The notes beneath the pieces are model-generated. The model worked only from the letters and a program-made list of their open reading frames with translations, searched no databases and was not told where the DNA came from. This document shows positions 15,827-23,970 of a DNA stretch of 64,000 bases, one piece after another. The position numbers were made by a program, and so were the translations under genes. How positions within the stretch are numbered: position 1 is the stretch's first letter; every line of letters starts with the position of its first letter. The DNA comes from Halorubrum sp. CBA1229 (GTDB lineage: Archaea; Halobacteriota; Halobacteria; Halobacteriales; Haloferacaceae), in the NCBI RefSeq assembly GCF_003721435.2, contig NZ_CP054585.1, positions 1,240,001-1,304,000 on the forward strand. The letters are read 5' to 3'.

Positions 15827-17530
15827 TCAGGCCGACTGGGGTCCCGCCCCGTCGTTGTGGCGCGCCTGCTCGGTGTAGAAGCCGAGGTCGAAGCCGAGCG
15901 TGTCGCCCTGGACCTCGTTGCCCACGTCGAACGGCAGTTCCCATTCGAGCGCGACGCAGTGCATCACGCCGTCGCCCGCGAACGGCTCGCGATTTGCGTC
16001 GGCGGGGTCGTCGTCGAACTCGTCGTACGGCGTCGACCGGTTCCCGTCGAGCGGAATCCCGTCGCCGTCCTCGAGCGCGTCGAGCACGTCCGCGAGCGAG
16101 CCGTCCATGATGATCTTCTCCTGTCCGGTCTGCGCCGCAAGGTTCCCGAACACCGAGGGGATGTTGAGCGGATCGCTGACGTCGTTGAAGAACGTCGGGT
16201 CGCCGCCCGACCCGCCGGCCGGACCCGCCATCGCCTGGAGCGTGCTCGCGCTGCCGTCGACGTTGATCGTGTACACGTTGGTCGCGGGGTTCGGCGACGC
16301 CGCGCGGGCGTCGTCGGCCGCGTCCACGGGGTCGGAGAACTGGGTGCTGCCGGTCCCGTTGAACGACTCCCCGTCCGAGAGGACGATGTTCCGGTACTCG
16401 ACGCCGCCGCGGCCGTTCGCGTCGAGCTCGGCCTGCGCGTCGTTGATCCCCTCGCCGATGTAGGTGCCCGTCGCGATGCCGCTCGCGTTCGAGAACGGGT
16501 CCGCGTTGCTGTCGTCGATGTTGGGGTCGTTGTTCGTTCCGCTGACGACGTTCGCGAGCTTCTTCCGGAGCCCGTCGAGCGCGCCGTCGACGAGCGAGAG
16601 GTCGCTCGTCAGCGGCTGGAGGAGTCCCGTTCGGGGCTCGGTGTCGCCGCTCCCCTCGCCGTCGAAGTACGCGACGCCGACCTGAACGTCGGACCCCTGC
16701 GACTGGAGGTAGCTGACGAACTGGCGGGTGCCGAGCTCGACGAGGTCGATCTTCGTCGTCTCGCCGTGGGTGGTCCCGCCGACCGTGATGTCGTCGTCGT
16801 TGACGACGCCGCCGTACTGCTCGTACAGCATCGAGCCGGAGAAGTCCAGCGTCAGCATGATGTCGACCGGCTCCGCGCCGTCGTACACGTTGTCGCAGTC
16901 CTCGTCGTACCAGAGCGTCGCCTGGATGGCGTCGCCGAGGTCGCCGAGGTTATCGGGGTCGACGAGCAGCTCGGGCTCGGTGCCTGCGCCGCCGTCGTCG
17001 CTGACGTTGCCCGCCTGCATCCAGATGTAGCCGGGGTTGTCACAGAGGTGCAGCGAGAAGGTGATCTCGCCGGAGTCGCCGGGCTTCACGTCGGTGAGCT
17101 GAACGAGCGTGTCCATCTCCTCGCCCGTGACCGGATCCGTCCCGAAGTCCGCCTCCGATAGCGGCGGGATGTTGTCGCAGGTCAGCACCGGGAGGTTCGC
17201 GCCGTTGCTGTCATCGTCGTCCTCGTCCGGGAAGTCGCTGTACGTGACCACGTCGCCGTCGATCTCGACGGACTGCTCGCCGTCGCCGTCGTGGTCGGGG
17301 TGCGCGCTGACGAACTGGCGGCCCTCGCCGAAGTCGTACGTCTGCTGCCAGTCGACCAAGAGGTCGAGCTGGCCGGCGGTGAGCGTGTTGCCGTCGAACG
17401 ACTCGGTGTCGTTGAAGTACGCCGTGGTGCCTAAGCCCGCGCCCGCCGACGCCAGCCCGACCGCGCCGAGGCCGGCCAGGACGGTCCGCCGCGAGAGTCC
17501 GATGGTGTCGATGTTGTCTTTGTCGTTCAT
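15827..17530 (-). CDS. Secreted TasA-like protein with nested von Willebrand A domain
   Basis: A 567-residue exported protein. The signal GLSRRTVLAGLGAVGLASAG is followed by TTAYFNDTESF, the SipW-dependent-type pattern. The TasA-like part is split. Residues about 45-215 run up to TLWYDEDCDNVY, and residues about 470-560 resume at IIMDGSLADVL and end with ALEWELPFDVGNEV and GFYTEQARHND. Between them lies a vWA domain (about 222-468) with MIDAS residues Asp229, Ser231 and Ser233 (DFSGS), a Thr-rich loop near 353-357 and LSDGES at 385-390. The paralogue at 17650-18975 lacks this insertion. Likely a surface protein with metal-dependent binding. The ATG at 17530 is 119 bp after the upstream gene. 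Confidence 0.85.
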   Translation of the reverse strand: MNDKDNIDTIGLSRRTVLAGLGAVGLASAGAGLGTTAYFNDTESFDGNTLTAGQLDLLVDWQQTYDFGEGRQFVSAHPDHDGDGEQSVEIDGDVVTYSDFPDEDDDDSNGANLPVLTCDNIPPLSEADFGTDPVTGEEMDTLVQLTDVKPGDSGEITFSLHLCDNPGYIWMQAGNVSDDGGAGTEPELLVDPDNLGDLGDAIQATLWYDEDCDNVYDGAEPVDIMLTLDFSGSMLYEQYGGVVNDDDITVGGTTHGETTKIDLVELGTRQFVSYLQSQGSDVQVGVAYFDGEGSGDTEPRTGLLQPLTSDLSLVDGALDGLRKKLANVVSGTNNDPNIDDSNADPFSNASGIATGTYIGEGINDAQAELDANGRGGVEYRNIVLSDGESFNGTGSTQFSDPVDAADDARAASPNPATNVYTINVDGSASTLQAMAGPAGGSGGDPTFFNDVSDPLNIPSVFGNLAAQTGQEKIIMDGSLADVLDALEDGDGIPLDGNRSTPYDEFDDDPADANREPFAGDGVMHCVALEWELPFDVGNEVQGDTLGFDLGFYTEQARHNDGAGPQSA

Positions 17531-17649
17531 GAGTGTAATTCCCCGTAGGGAAGTCCCACCGACGGAGTCGAACCGTCGTCCCGGCCGCCCGCGCGGGTCC
17601 GGAATGGGAGAGCGATCACGCCGCCCGAAGCGGCGGGGTCGTCAGCGCG

Positions 17650-18975
17650 TCAGGGGCTGAACTCGATCGCGTTCGTGCTGTTGTAGAAGTCCGGGCCCAA
17701 CGAGGGGTCGACGTTGACCTCCGCGATGGGTCCCTCGCCGCCGGTGCTGCCGTACCCGAGCAGCCGGAACGTCGAGTTGATGTCGCTGTTCGGGATCCCG
17801 AACACGATCGTGTTCCCGACCTTCGCCGCCGAGAAGCCGGCCGGAAGCGCTTCGGTCGCGCCGTAGCTCCCGCCGTTGTTCGGCTGGTATCCGAACGGCG
17901 CGTCCGGGAACCCGGCGCTCGGCTGCCAGATGAGCTGCCAGTCGTGGGTGCCGTCCGCATCCGCGTCGACCGCCACGGGGAGATTCGTGCTGGAGTAGTC
18001 CGCGATGTCGAGGAAGTCCACCCCGTCGCCGTCGTCGGCGAACGCGAAGCTCAGGACGGTCTGGTTCTGGCCGACCGAGACGCTGGTGTAAACGTTCCCG
18101 TCGGTGGGGTTACCCAGGGTCTGGCCCTTCCAGTCGTTGTCGTACGCCGTGACGACAGTCTCGTCGACGCAGGGGTTGTGCGCCCCGTCGTTGTGGCGAG
18201 CCTGGACCGCGTAGAACTCGAAGTCGAAGGCGACCGAGTCCGTCTGGATCTCGTTTTCGACGCTCGTCGGGACGACCCACTCGAAACAAACGCACTGTTC
18301 GGCGATGTTCGGTTCTCCATCGACGAACGGCTCGGTGACGCCCTCGAACGCGGGGCGGTCGGCGAGCGACGCGCCCGCGTCGCCGTCGCCGGAGAGCGGA
18401 ATGCCGGCTTGGAGCGCGAGCATCACGTTCGCCAGCGAGTCGGAGATGATCTCCTCGCCGATGACGGTCTCGCCTTCCACGTCAGTGCAGTACGAGACGG
18501 TCACCTGCATCGCGTCGGCGAGCTCGCCCTCGTCGGGCGTGTCGTCCACGTCCATCTCGGGCTCAGACTGCCCGTTCTCCGCGTTCTCGGTCAGCTCGCC
18601 ACACATCCACATGTACGCGGGGTTGTCGACGATCGAGAAGCAGAACTCGCCCTCGCCGGAGTCACCAGGCTTCAGGTCGGAGACCTGGATGCTGAGCGGC
18701 TCACCCGTCGAACCCTGGCCATCGATCCCGACGACGTTCCCGTCGACGTACGTTCCCGGCTCCGTGGAGTACTGCGCGTAGCTGCCCTGATCCTCAGAGT
18801 AGTCGACGTGGACGAACAAGTCGAGCGAGCCCGCCGTCAGCTCGTTGTTCACGAACGTCTCGGTGTCGTTGAAGTATGCCGTCGTCCCGAGGCCCGCGCC
18901 CGCGGAGGCCACGCCGACCGCACCGAGTCCGACCAGCATCTTACGCCGCGATAGTCCGATTGTGTCGTCGTTCAT
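17650..18975 (-). CDS. Secreted TasA-like protein (no vWA) with extra C-terminal beta domain
   Basis: A 441-residue exported protein with the signal GLSRRKMLVGLGAVGVASAG then TTAYFNDTETF. The uninterrupted TasA-like domain occupies about residues 45-262: KPGDSGEGEFCFSI, GELTENAENGQSEPEM, SDSLANVMLALQAG, and CFEWVVPTSVENEI ending at YAVQARHND. The last 180 residues form a different, beta-rich Gly/Asn domain (DGNVYTSVSVGQ, DWQLIWQPS, FGIPNSDINSTF). I do not recognise that part. It lies between the two vWA paralogues on the same strand and is the natural reference for the domain-nesting comparison. Confidence 0.82.
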   Translation of the reverse strand: MNDDTIGLSRRKMLVGLGAVGVASAGAGLGTTAYFNDTETFVNNELTAGSLDLFVHVDYSEDQGSYAQYSTEPGTYVDGNVVGIDGQGSTGEPLSIQVSDLKPGDSGEGEFCFSIVDNPAYMWMCGELTENAENGQSEPEMDVDDTPDEGELADAMQVTVSYCTDVEGETVIGEEIISDSLANVMLALQAGIPLSGDGDAGASLADRPAFEGVTEPFVDGEPNIAEQCVCFEWVVPTSVENEIQTDSVAFDFEFYAVQARHNDGAHNPCVDETVVTAYDNDWKGQTLGNPTDGNVYTSVSVGQNQTVLSFAFADDGDGVDFLDIADYSSTNLPVAVDADADGTHDWQLIWQPSAGFPDAPFGYQPNNGGSYGATEALPAGFSAAKVGNTIVFGIPNSDINSTFRLLGYGSTGGEGPIAEVNVDPSLGPDFYNSTNAIEFSP

Positions 18976-19099
18976 TATGTATCATCCCCGTTTGGGGGAA
19001 CTCCCGACGGCGGTCGCGAACCGCCGCGTCGGCCGCCCGAAGGCGCCGAGCCGGGAACCGGACGTGTCTCGTCGTCCGGGGCCGCGTTGCTCCGAGGAG

Positions 19100-20593
19100 C
19101 TAGTTCTGACCGCTCACGTTGCCGGTACCGTTGGGTGCGGGACCGGGGCTGGTGCTGTTCACGTCGGTTCCGTTGAACGCCACCTGCGGATTATCGTTGT
19201 GCCGCGACTGCTCGGCGTAGACGGCGAGATCGAAGCTCACGGAGTCGGTCTGGATCTCGTTGCCGACCTCCGCCGGGAGCGTCCACTCGAAGCCGATGCA
19301 CTGGGTGGTCGCGCCGGGGTAGGGCTGCCGACCCTCCTCCTGGCGGTTGCCGTCGAGCGCCTCGCCGTCGGCCAGTTCCGCGAAGACCTCGCTCATCGTG
19401 CCCGAGAGGATCTTCAGTTCGCCCGCGAGGACGATCTGCGCGATTTCGGCGTAGACGGTGTCGAGGTCGGCCGGGTCGGGCGCGACGAAGGCATCGTCTG
19501 GCGAACTCGCGAGGCTCTGGAGCAGCGAGGTGTTCGCGCTCCCGAGGGCGATCGTGAAGATGCGGATGCCCGCGTTCTTCGCGGCGTCCGCCGCGGCGTT
19601 CGCGGCGCTGGCGCTGGAGTTCCCGTCGCTCAACAGGATCATCACCTTCGAGGCGCCGGGGGTGGCGTTGCTCCCGTTGAGGAGCTCGTCCGCACCAACG
19701 TCGATACCTAGGTCGATGCTCGTGCCGCCACCGTCACTGTAGGCGTTGATGGCGTCCTTGACGGCCTGGTAGTTCGTGGTCAGCTCCTGGTCGAGCGACG
19801 CGGAGCTGTTGAACGAGATCGCGGCGGCCTCGTCCGGGGCAGAGAGGTTGTCGACGAACCCGTTCGCGGCGGCCTGGAGGTCGTCGATCGAACCGCTCAT
19901 CGAGCCGGAGACGTCGCTGACGAGCGCGACTTCCAGCTCCTGCTGCTGGCCCGTACCGGTGGGCTCGTACACGTTGTCGCAGTCCTCGTCGTACCAGACG
20001 CAGACCTCGATGGCGTCGGCGAGCTCGCCGATGCCGTCTGTGTCCTCGCCCTCGGCTGCCAGTTCGGGCTCGGACTGACCGTTCTCCGCGTTCTCGGTCA
20101 GCTCGCCCGCGAGGTAGAGGTACGCGGGGTTGTCACAGATGTGAATGCTGATCGTGACCTCGCCGGAGTCGCCGGGCTTCACGTCGTCAAGCGTGAAGAT
20201 CGGGATCCCGTCGCCGTTGACGAGGAACTCGTCCGCCTCGGGCGAACAGAAGTCGAACTCCTCTCCCGTAACAAGGTCCTCCCATGCCTGCATGTCCGCA
20301 GGGCTGGGCGCCTGATCGAGCAGGTACCGCCCGTCACCGAGGTCCTCGGCGTCCGGGTAGCCCATGTCGACGACGTCGTCCAGACGGCCGGGACCGCCGA
20401 GGTACGTCGACTTGTAGTCCAGCTTCAGGTCGAGCTCGCCCGCGGTGAGCGTGTTGCCCTGGAACGACTCGGTGTCGTTGAAGTACGCCGTGGTACCGAG
20501 TCCCGCGCCCGCGGACGCGACGCCGACGGCACCGAGGCCCGCGAGCACTTTGCGCCGCGAGAGTCCGATTGTGTCGTTTGTGTCTTGGCTCAT
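19100..20593 (-). CDS. Secreted TasA-like protein with nested von Willebrand A domain, second copy
   Basis: A 497-residue exported protein starting at MSQDTND (20593). The signal is GLSRRKVLAGLGAVGVASAG then TTAYFNDTESF. TasA-like part: about residues 45-210, ending CVWYDEDCDNVY. It resumes at LKILSGTMSEVFAEL (about 395) and finishes with FEWTLPAEVGNEI and YAEQSRHND. The nested vWA (about 218-390) has MIDAS Asp227, Ser229 and Ser231 (DVSGS), Thr291 and LLSDGNSS at 321-328. It is the first gene of the all-minus locus, divergent from the regulator at 21048. The domain order matches the gene at 15827-17530, although the vWA sequences differ greatly. Confidence 0.85.
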   Translation of the reverse strand: MSQDTNDTIGLSRRKVLAGLGAVGVASAGAGLGTTAYFNDTESFQGNTLTAGELDLKLDYKSTYLGGPGRLDDVVDMGYPDAEDLGDGRYLLDQAPSPADMQAWEDLVTGEEFDFCSPEADEFLVNGDGIPIFTLDDVKPGDSGEVTISIHICDNPAYLYLAGELTENAENGQSEPELAAEGEDTDGIGELADAIEVCVWYDEDCDNVYEPTGTGQQQELEVALVSDVSGSMSGSIDDLQAAANGFVDNLSAPDEAAAISFNSSASLDQELTTNYQAVKDAINAYSDGGGTSIDLGIDVGADELLNGSNATPGASKVMILLSDGNSSASAANAAADAAKNAGIRIFTIALGSANTSLLQSLASSPDDAFVAPDPADLDTVYAEIAQIVLAGELKILSGTMSEVFAELADGEALDGNRQEEGRQPYPGATTQCIGFEWTLPAEVGNEIQTDSVSFDLAVYAEQSRHNDNPQVAFNGTDVNSTSPGPAPNGTGNVSGQN

Positions 20594-21047
20594 GGTTTCT
20601 CCCCCGACCCGCGTCCCGTCCGCGCTGGGCTGACCGAATCGGTTACTCTCTCCTCCGAGGGATACCCACCTAGTTACGCGCAGCCACGTCACCGTGGAAC
20701 GGAGGCTTCGATTCGGTAGAACGGACGGTGCCGACGGTCAAAGGCCGCCTTCGACCGGCGGTCCGGCGTCCCTACTCCGGGCGAGATCGGCGGCAGGAAC
20801 CCCGTACTTCGAACGCGGGGGGCGGTACGGGATCCGTGCCGCATCGAAGATGAGATCGGGGGCGATCCGAACCGAACGACGGGGTCCACGGGGACGCGTG
20901 CTATCGGTTTCGAAGAGCCGAATCTCGGGATAAGGTACCACGAAACACGGTCCGAACAGGGGTAGCGAGCGCATACATATCCCCTCGAAGGAAGATGTAG
21001 CGTCAACGACCGATCTCCGTGCCGCGCGGAGCGTCGGACCCCCACCC
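20594..21047. other. Divergent intergenic region between the matrix locus and its neighbouring regulator
   Basis: A 454-bp region between the first matrix gene (minus) and the winged-helix/membrane protein (plus). TATA-like CATACATATCCCC lies at 20971-20983, about 65 bp before the plus-strand ATG. I see no convincing reading frame and no clear tRNA or IS end. The promoters of both genes should be here. Confidence 0.6.
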
Positions 21048-21608
21048 ATGAAACTCAGAACCGACGTCCTTCCGGCGGAGCAGGTGTATTCCATCCTCGC
21101 GAACGAGCGCCGTCGGCGCGCCCTCGAGCAGCTCGGGAGCGTCGGCGGCGTGGTGACGGTCCACGAGCTCTCCGAACTGGTGGCGGGCCGCGAGACAGGC
21201 GAGAACCCGCCGCCGAAGCGCTGTCGCGAGAGCGTGTACACCTCGCTCGTCCAGACGCACCTGCCGAAGCTGGAAGCGGTCGGCGTGGTCGAGTACGACC
21301 GGGAGACGCAGACGATCGAGCTGTCGCGGCACGCGCGGGACGTGTCCCTGTACACCGAGATCGTCGCCACGGGCGGGGTGACGTGGTCGGAACTGTACCG
21401 CGCGCTCGGCATCGCGTCGCTGACGGTCCTGCTCGCGATCCTGCTCGAAGCCCCGGTCGCCTCCGTGATCGACCCGGTCCTCTGGACGAGCCTCTCGCTC
21501 GGCGCGTTCGCCCTCACGGGCGCGTACCAGCTGTGGGTCAACCGCTTCTCCGTGCTCCGGCAGTTCCGGATCGGACGCAGCGGCCTGCTGTCGCGGCCCC
21601 GAAGCTGA
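21048..21608 (+). CDS. Winged-helix protein with C-terminal membrane helices (DUF7344-like)
   Basis: A 186-residue protein. Residues about 8-110 form a winged helix-turn-helix domain (YSILANERRRRALEQL, TVHELSELVAGRE, YTSLVQTHLPKLEAVGVVEYD). Two hydrophobic segments follow at about 124-145 and 150-165, so the DNA-binding domain is membrane-attached. It stands divergent from the matrix locus, and a paralogue lies at 23356. Regulation of the surface locus is a reasonable guess from position. Confidence 0.8.
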   Translation: MKLRTDVLPAEQVYSILANERRRRALEQLGSVGGVVTVHELSELVAGRETGENPPPKRCRESVYTSLVQTHLPKLEAVGVVEYDRETQTIELSRHARDVSLYTEIVATGGVTWSELYRALGIASLTVLLAILLEAPVASVIDPVLWTSLSLGAFALTGAYQLWVNRFSVLRQFRIGRSGLLSRPRS

Positions 21609-21642
21609 GACGAACGACGAATTCTGCGACTTGCCGATTCTA

Positions 21643-22118
21643 TTTATAAACAGACGAACGCTGCGGTCGGCGCGCGCCGGCGAGCGGCCGCCCTCGGCGG
21701 TCGCGAGTCGCATGCGCGAGGGAGTCGGTGGTCCGGAGCAACGCGGAGGACCACCGACGAGGCTGGGGAGGTGAGAGGTGCGGTGCTGTGTGGGTGGGGC
21801 TCAAAGGGGCAGCCGTGAGGGGCGCGGAGGCGAAGCCAAGCACCGCAAGGAGGGAGCGAAGCGACTGACTGAGGAGCGCAGCGAGCGTGCGCGCCCCTCA
21901 CGGCTGGGGCTTTGGAGGTGTTCACCGCCGATCCGCCGTCAACCGTTTATAAATGAGCGGCTGGGGCTTTGGAGGTGTTCACCGCCGATCCGCCGTCAAC
22001 CGTTTATAAATGAGCGGCTGGGGCTTTGGAGGTGTTCACCGCCGATCCGCCGTCAACCGTTTATAAATGAGCGGCTGGAACTTCGGCAGAATCCACCACG
22101 AAACAATCGGTCACAACG
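21643..22118 (+). repeat. Structured repeat element, copy 2 (candidate ncRNA or mobile element)
   Basis: Same plan as copy 1. TTTATAAACAGA at 21643. First hairpin: arms 21724-21734 and 21748-21758, 11 bp, sequence different from copy 1. Core: 21759-21809 (GAGGCTGGGGAGG, CTCAAAGGGG). Second stem: arms 21810-21826 and 21890-21906, 17 bp, perfect, again different from copies 1 and 3. The tail is expanded into three identical 57-bp units plus a degenerate fourth. It lies between the two regulator-region genes and ends at the stop of the gene at 22121. Confidence 0.75.
21904..22074 (+). repeat. Three identical 57-bp tandem repeats, each with a TTTATAAA box
   Basis: Units at 21904-21960, 21961-22017 and 22018-22074 are identical. 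Each begins CTGGGGCTTTGGAGG and contains CCGTTTATAAATGAGCGG near its end. A diverged fourth unit starts at 22075. The same unit, diverged, is present in copy 1 at 4254-4310. The perfect identity implies recent amplification. Confidence 0.95.
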
Positions 22119-22120
22119 TG

Positions 22121-23047
22121 TTATTCGGCCGCGAGCGACGGCGGCAGGTCCAGCTCGAACAGCCGCGCGTTGCAGGCGGTACACCGGCCCGCGACCACGT
22201 CGTAGCTCGTACAGCAGGACTCGACGACGCGCTCCTCGAGGCTCACCGGACCCTCGCAGGCGGGGCACTCCTCGACGAACAGTCGGAGCGCACCGAGCAC
22301 GCCGCTCCGCGCCGCGAGCGGGAGAGCCGTCCAGTCGTCGACGCGGTCAGATAACGCGCGGTCGGCGGCGACGTCGGCGAGGAACGCGGCGCGGGACTCC
22401 CAGTGACCGATGCGCTCGCCGTCGGCGGACGCGAAGGCGGTCCCGCCGCGCCAGTCGAGCGAGAGCGAGTCGCCGTCGACGCCGGTGAGCGTCGCGAGCG
22501 CCGCCACGTCGGCAGCGATGCCGGCGTCGTCGTTGGCGGTCATCGGGGCGTCGGCGGCGGTCACCGAGATGTCGGCGCCGGCGGTCACCGAGGCGTCCGC
22601 GGCGTCGGCAACGCTCGCGTCGAGGCGCATCTCGTCGAGGGCGTCGTTCCACGCGGACGCGAACCACGGCGCGAACGAGAGGTCGGCCCCGTCGGGCGTC
22701 TCGACGAGGACGTCCGCCGACAGCAGGTACGACTCCGCGTCGACGTCGGCGGGCGGCGCGGCGGCGCGGCCCTTCCCGAACAGCCGCAGCACGCGGTCGG
22801 GGAGGTAGCGCTTCGTGAGTTCCGGCGTGCCGGGGACGAGGTAGCCGCGCAGCCAGATCGCCGCGAGGGAGACGGCGAGGGCGAGCGCGGCCAGTTCGAT
22901 CGCGGCAACGACGGCGATCGCGGCGGCGGCAGCGACCGCGATCGCGACGTTGACCGCGGTGCAGGGAAGACAGCGGTTCTCACCGGTGTACTCCGGGCGA
23001 CGAAGCCGGTCGAGCCGACCGAGACGAGTGTCGTGTGAGGTCGTCAT
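22121..23047 (-). CDS. Membrane protein with C-terminal zinc-ribbon-like Cys pairs
   Basis: A 308-residue protein of unknown function starting at MTTSHDTRL (23047). Two close hydrophobic helices lie at about residues 30-70, after a short Arg-rich start with CLPC. The cytoplasmic middle is acidic and Ala-rich. Near the C-terminus CPAC and, after VVESCCTSYD, CTAC could bind zinc (about residues 265-295). The upstream part of the open frame is low-complexity and not used. It ends at the edge of repeat element copy 2. Confidence 0.7.
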   Translation of the reverse strand: MTTSHDTRLGRLDRLRRPEYTGENRCLPCTAVNVAIAVAAAAAIAVVAAIELAALALAVSLAAIWLRGYLVPGTPELTKRYLPDRVLRLFGKGRAAAPPADVDAESYLLSADVLVETPDGADLSFAPWFASAWNDALDEMRLDASVADAADASVTAGADISVTAADAPMTANDDAGIAADVAALATLTGVDGDSLSLDWRGGTAFASADGERIGHWESRAAFLADVAADRALSDRVDDWTALPLAARSGVLGALRLFVEECPACEGPVSLEERVVESCCTSYDVVAGRCTACNARLFELDLPPSLAAE

Positions 23048-23355
23048 ACCCCCCGAGAGGCGCCGGTCGGTCGTATGTATGGACGCCATACCGCCTCGCG
23101 CGGCGGCGATTACGGCGCGAAGGAGCTCGGAGACCCGTGAGGGATGGAGCACCCGACGCCGCCAGCCGTGGCCGCGAACAGCCTCGTCTAAGCTCTAGAA
23201 TAATACATAACTATCAAACATACGGCGGTGAGACGGTTATTAACCGATCAAAATTCATATTTTATACTACCGGGAAAATAATAGAAAGTGATATGTTGTC
23301 CGGTGCCAATCTGTATGGATAGTCTATCTACCCGCGCTATGTCATCCCAAACCAA
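23048..23355. other. AT-rich promoter region of the second winged-helix regulator
   Basis: The part at 23190-23340 is far more AT-rich than its surroundings. It contains the palindrome CGGTTA-T-TAACCG at 23234-23246 and a TATA-like ATTTTATACT at 23258-23267, upstream of the ATG at 23356. I see no gene. The palindrome is a candidate operator. Confidence 0.6.
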
Positions 23356-23910
23356 ATGTCACCCCAACTCAGCATTCAGAAGGAAACGGCGTCGAGCGGG
23401 GAAGACGGCCCCTCGCGCGACGAGGTGTTCACCGCACTGAGCAACCGCCGCCGGCGAAACGTGATCACGTACCTGAAAGAGAACGGCGACGACGCTCGCG
23501 TCAGGGACATCGCCGAGCAGCTGGCCGCGTGGGAGAACGACCGCGAGATCAACGAAGTGACGTACAAACAGCGGAAGCGCGTCTACACGGCCCTCCATCA
23601 GTCGCACCTGCCGAAGCTGGCCGACAGCGGCTTCATCGAGTACGAGCCCGACAGGGGGATCGTCTCGCTGACCGAGGAGAGCCGCAAGCTCGAGGTGTAC
23701 CTCGAGGTCGTCTCCGAAAACGAGATCCTGTGGAGCGAGTACTACGTGGGGCTCGCGGTCGTCTGCGGGCTGCTCGGCGGGGCCGCGGCGATCGGAACCG
23801 CCCCATTTGCGAGCGTCTCCGGGTACACGTACGCGATCCTCTTCGCGGTGCTCTTCGCCGTCTCCGGTGTGATACACCGGACGGTGACGCGTCGGAACCG
23901 GGTCGGGTAG
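23356..23910 (+). CDS. Winged-helix protein with C-terminal membrane helices (DUF7344-like), paralogue
   Basis: A 184-residue protein with the same plan as the gene at 21048. A wHTH domain occupies about residues 20-118 (VFTALSNRRRRNVITYLKEN, VRDIAEQLAAWEN, YTALHQSHLPKLADSGFIEYE). Two transmembrane segments follow at about 128-148 and 155-172, with a basic tail. It starts with MSPQLSIQK at 23356. A regulator attached to the membrane is the likely role; its target is not visible. Confidence 0.8.
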   Translation: MSPQLSIQKETASSGEDGPSRDEVFTALSNRRRRNVITYLKENGDDARVRDIAEQLAAWENDREINEVTYKQRKRVYTALHQSHLPKLADSGFIEYEPDRGIVSLTEESRKLEVYLEVVSENEILWSEYYVGLAVVCGLLGGAAAIGTAPFASVSGYTYAILFAVLFAVSGVIHRTVTRRNRVG

Positions 23911-23970
23911 CGTCGTCGCTCGGCTCGACACCCGTAGGGTTTTAGCCGCCCACGGCGGGAGTACGGGTAT

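Noticed and set aside
20594-20692. 33-codon upstream extension of the first matrix protein
   Set aside because: The conserved SipW-dependent-type signal starts a few residues after MSQDTND. An added N-terminal stretch would place it internally, and the paralogues start with MNDD or MNDK.
21778-22488. A plus-strand frame with repeated LGLWRCSPPIRRQPFINER
   Set aside because: It comes from the 57-bp tandem DNA repeat, which is a multiple of three, and then runs antisense into the gene at 22121. No start signal or family.
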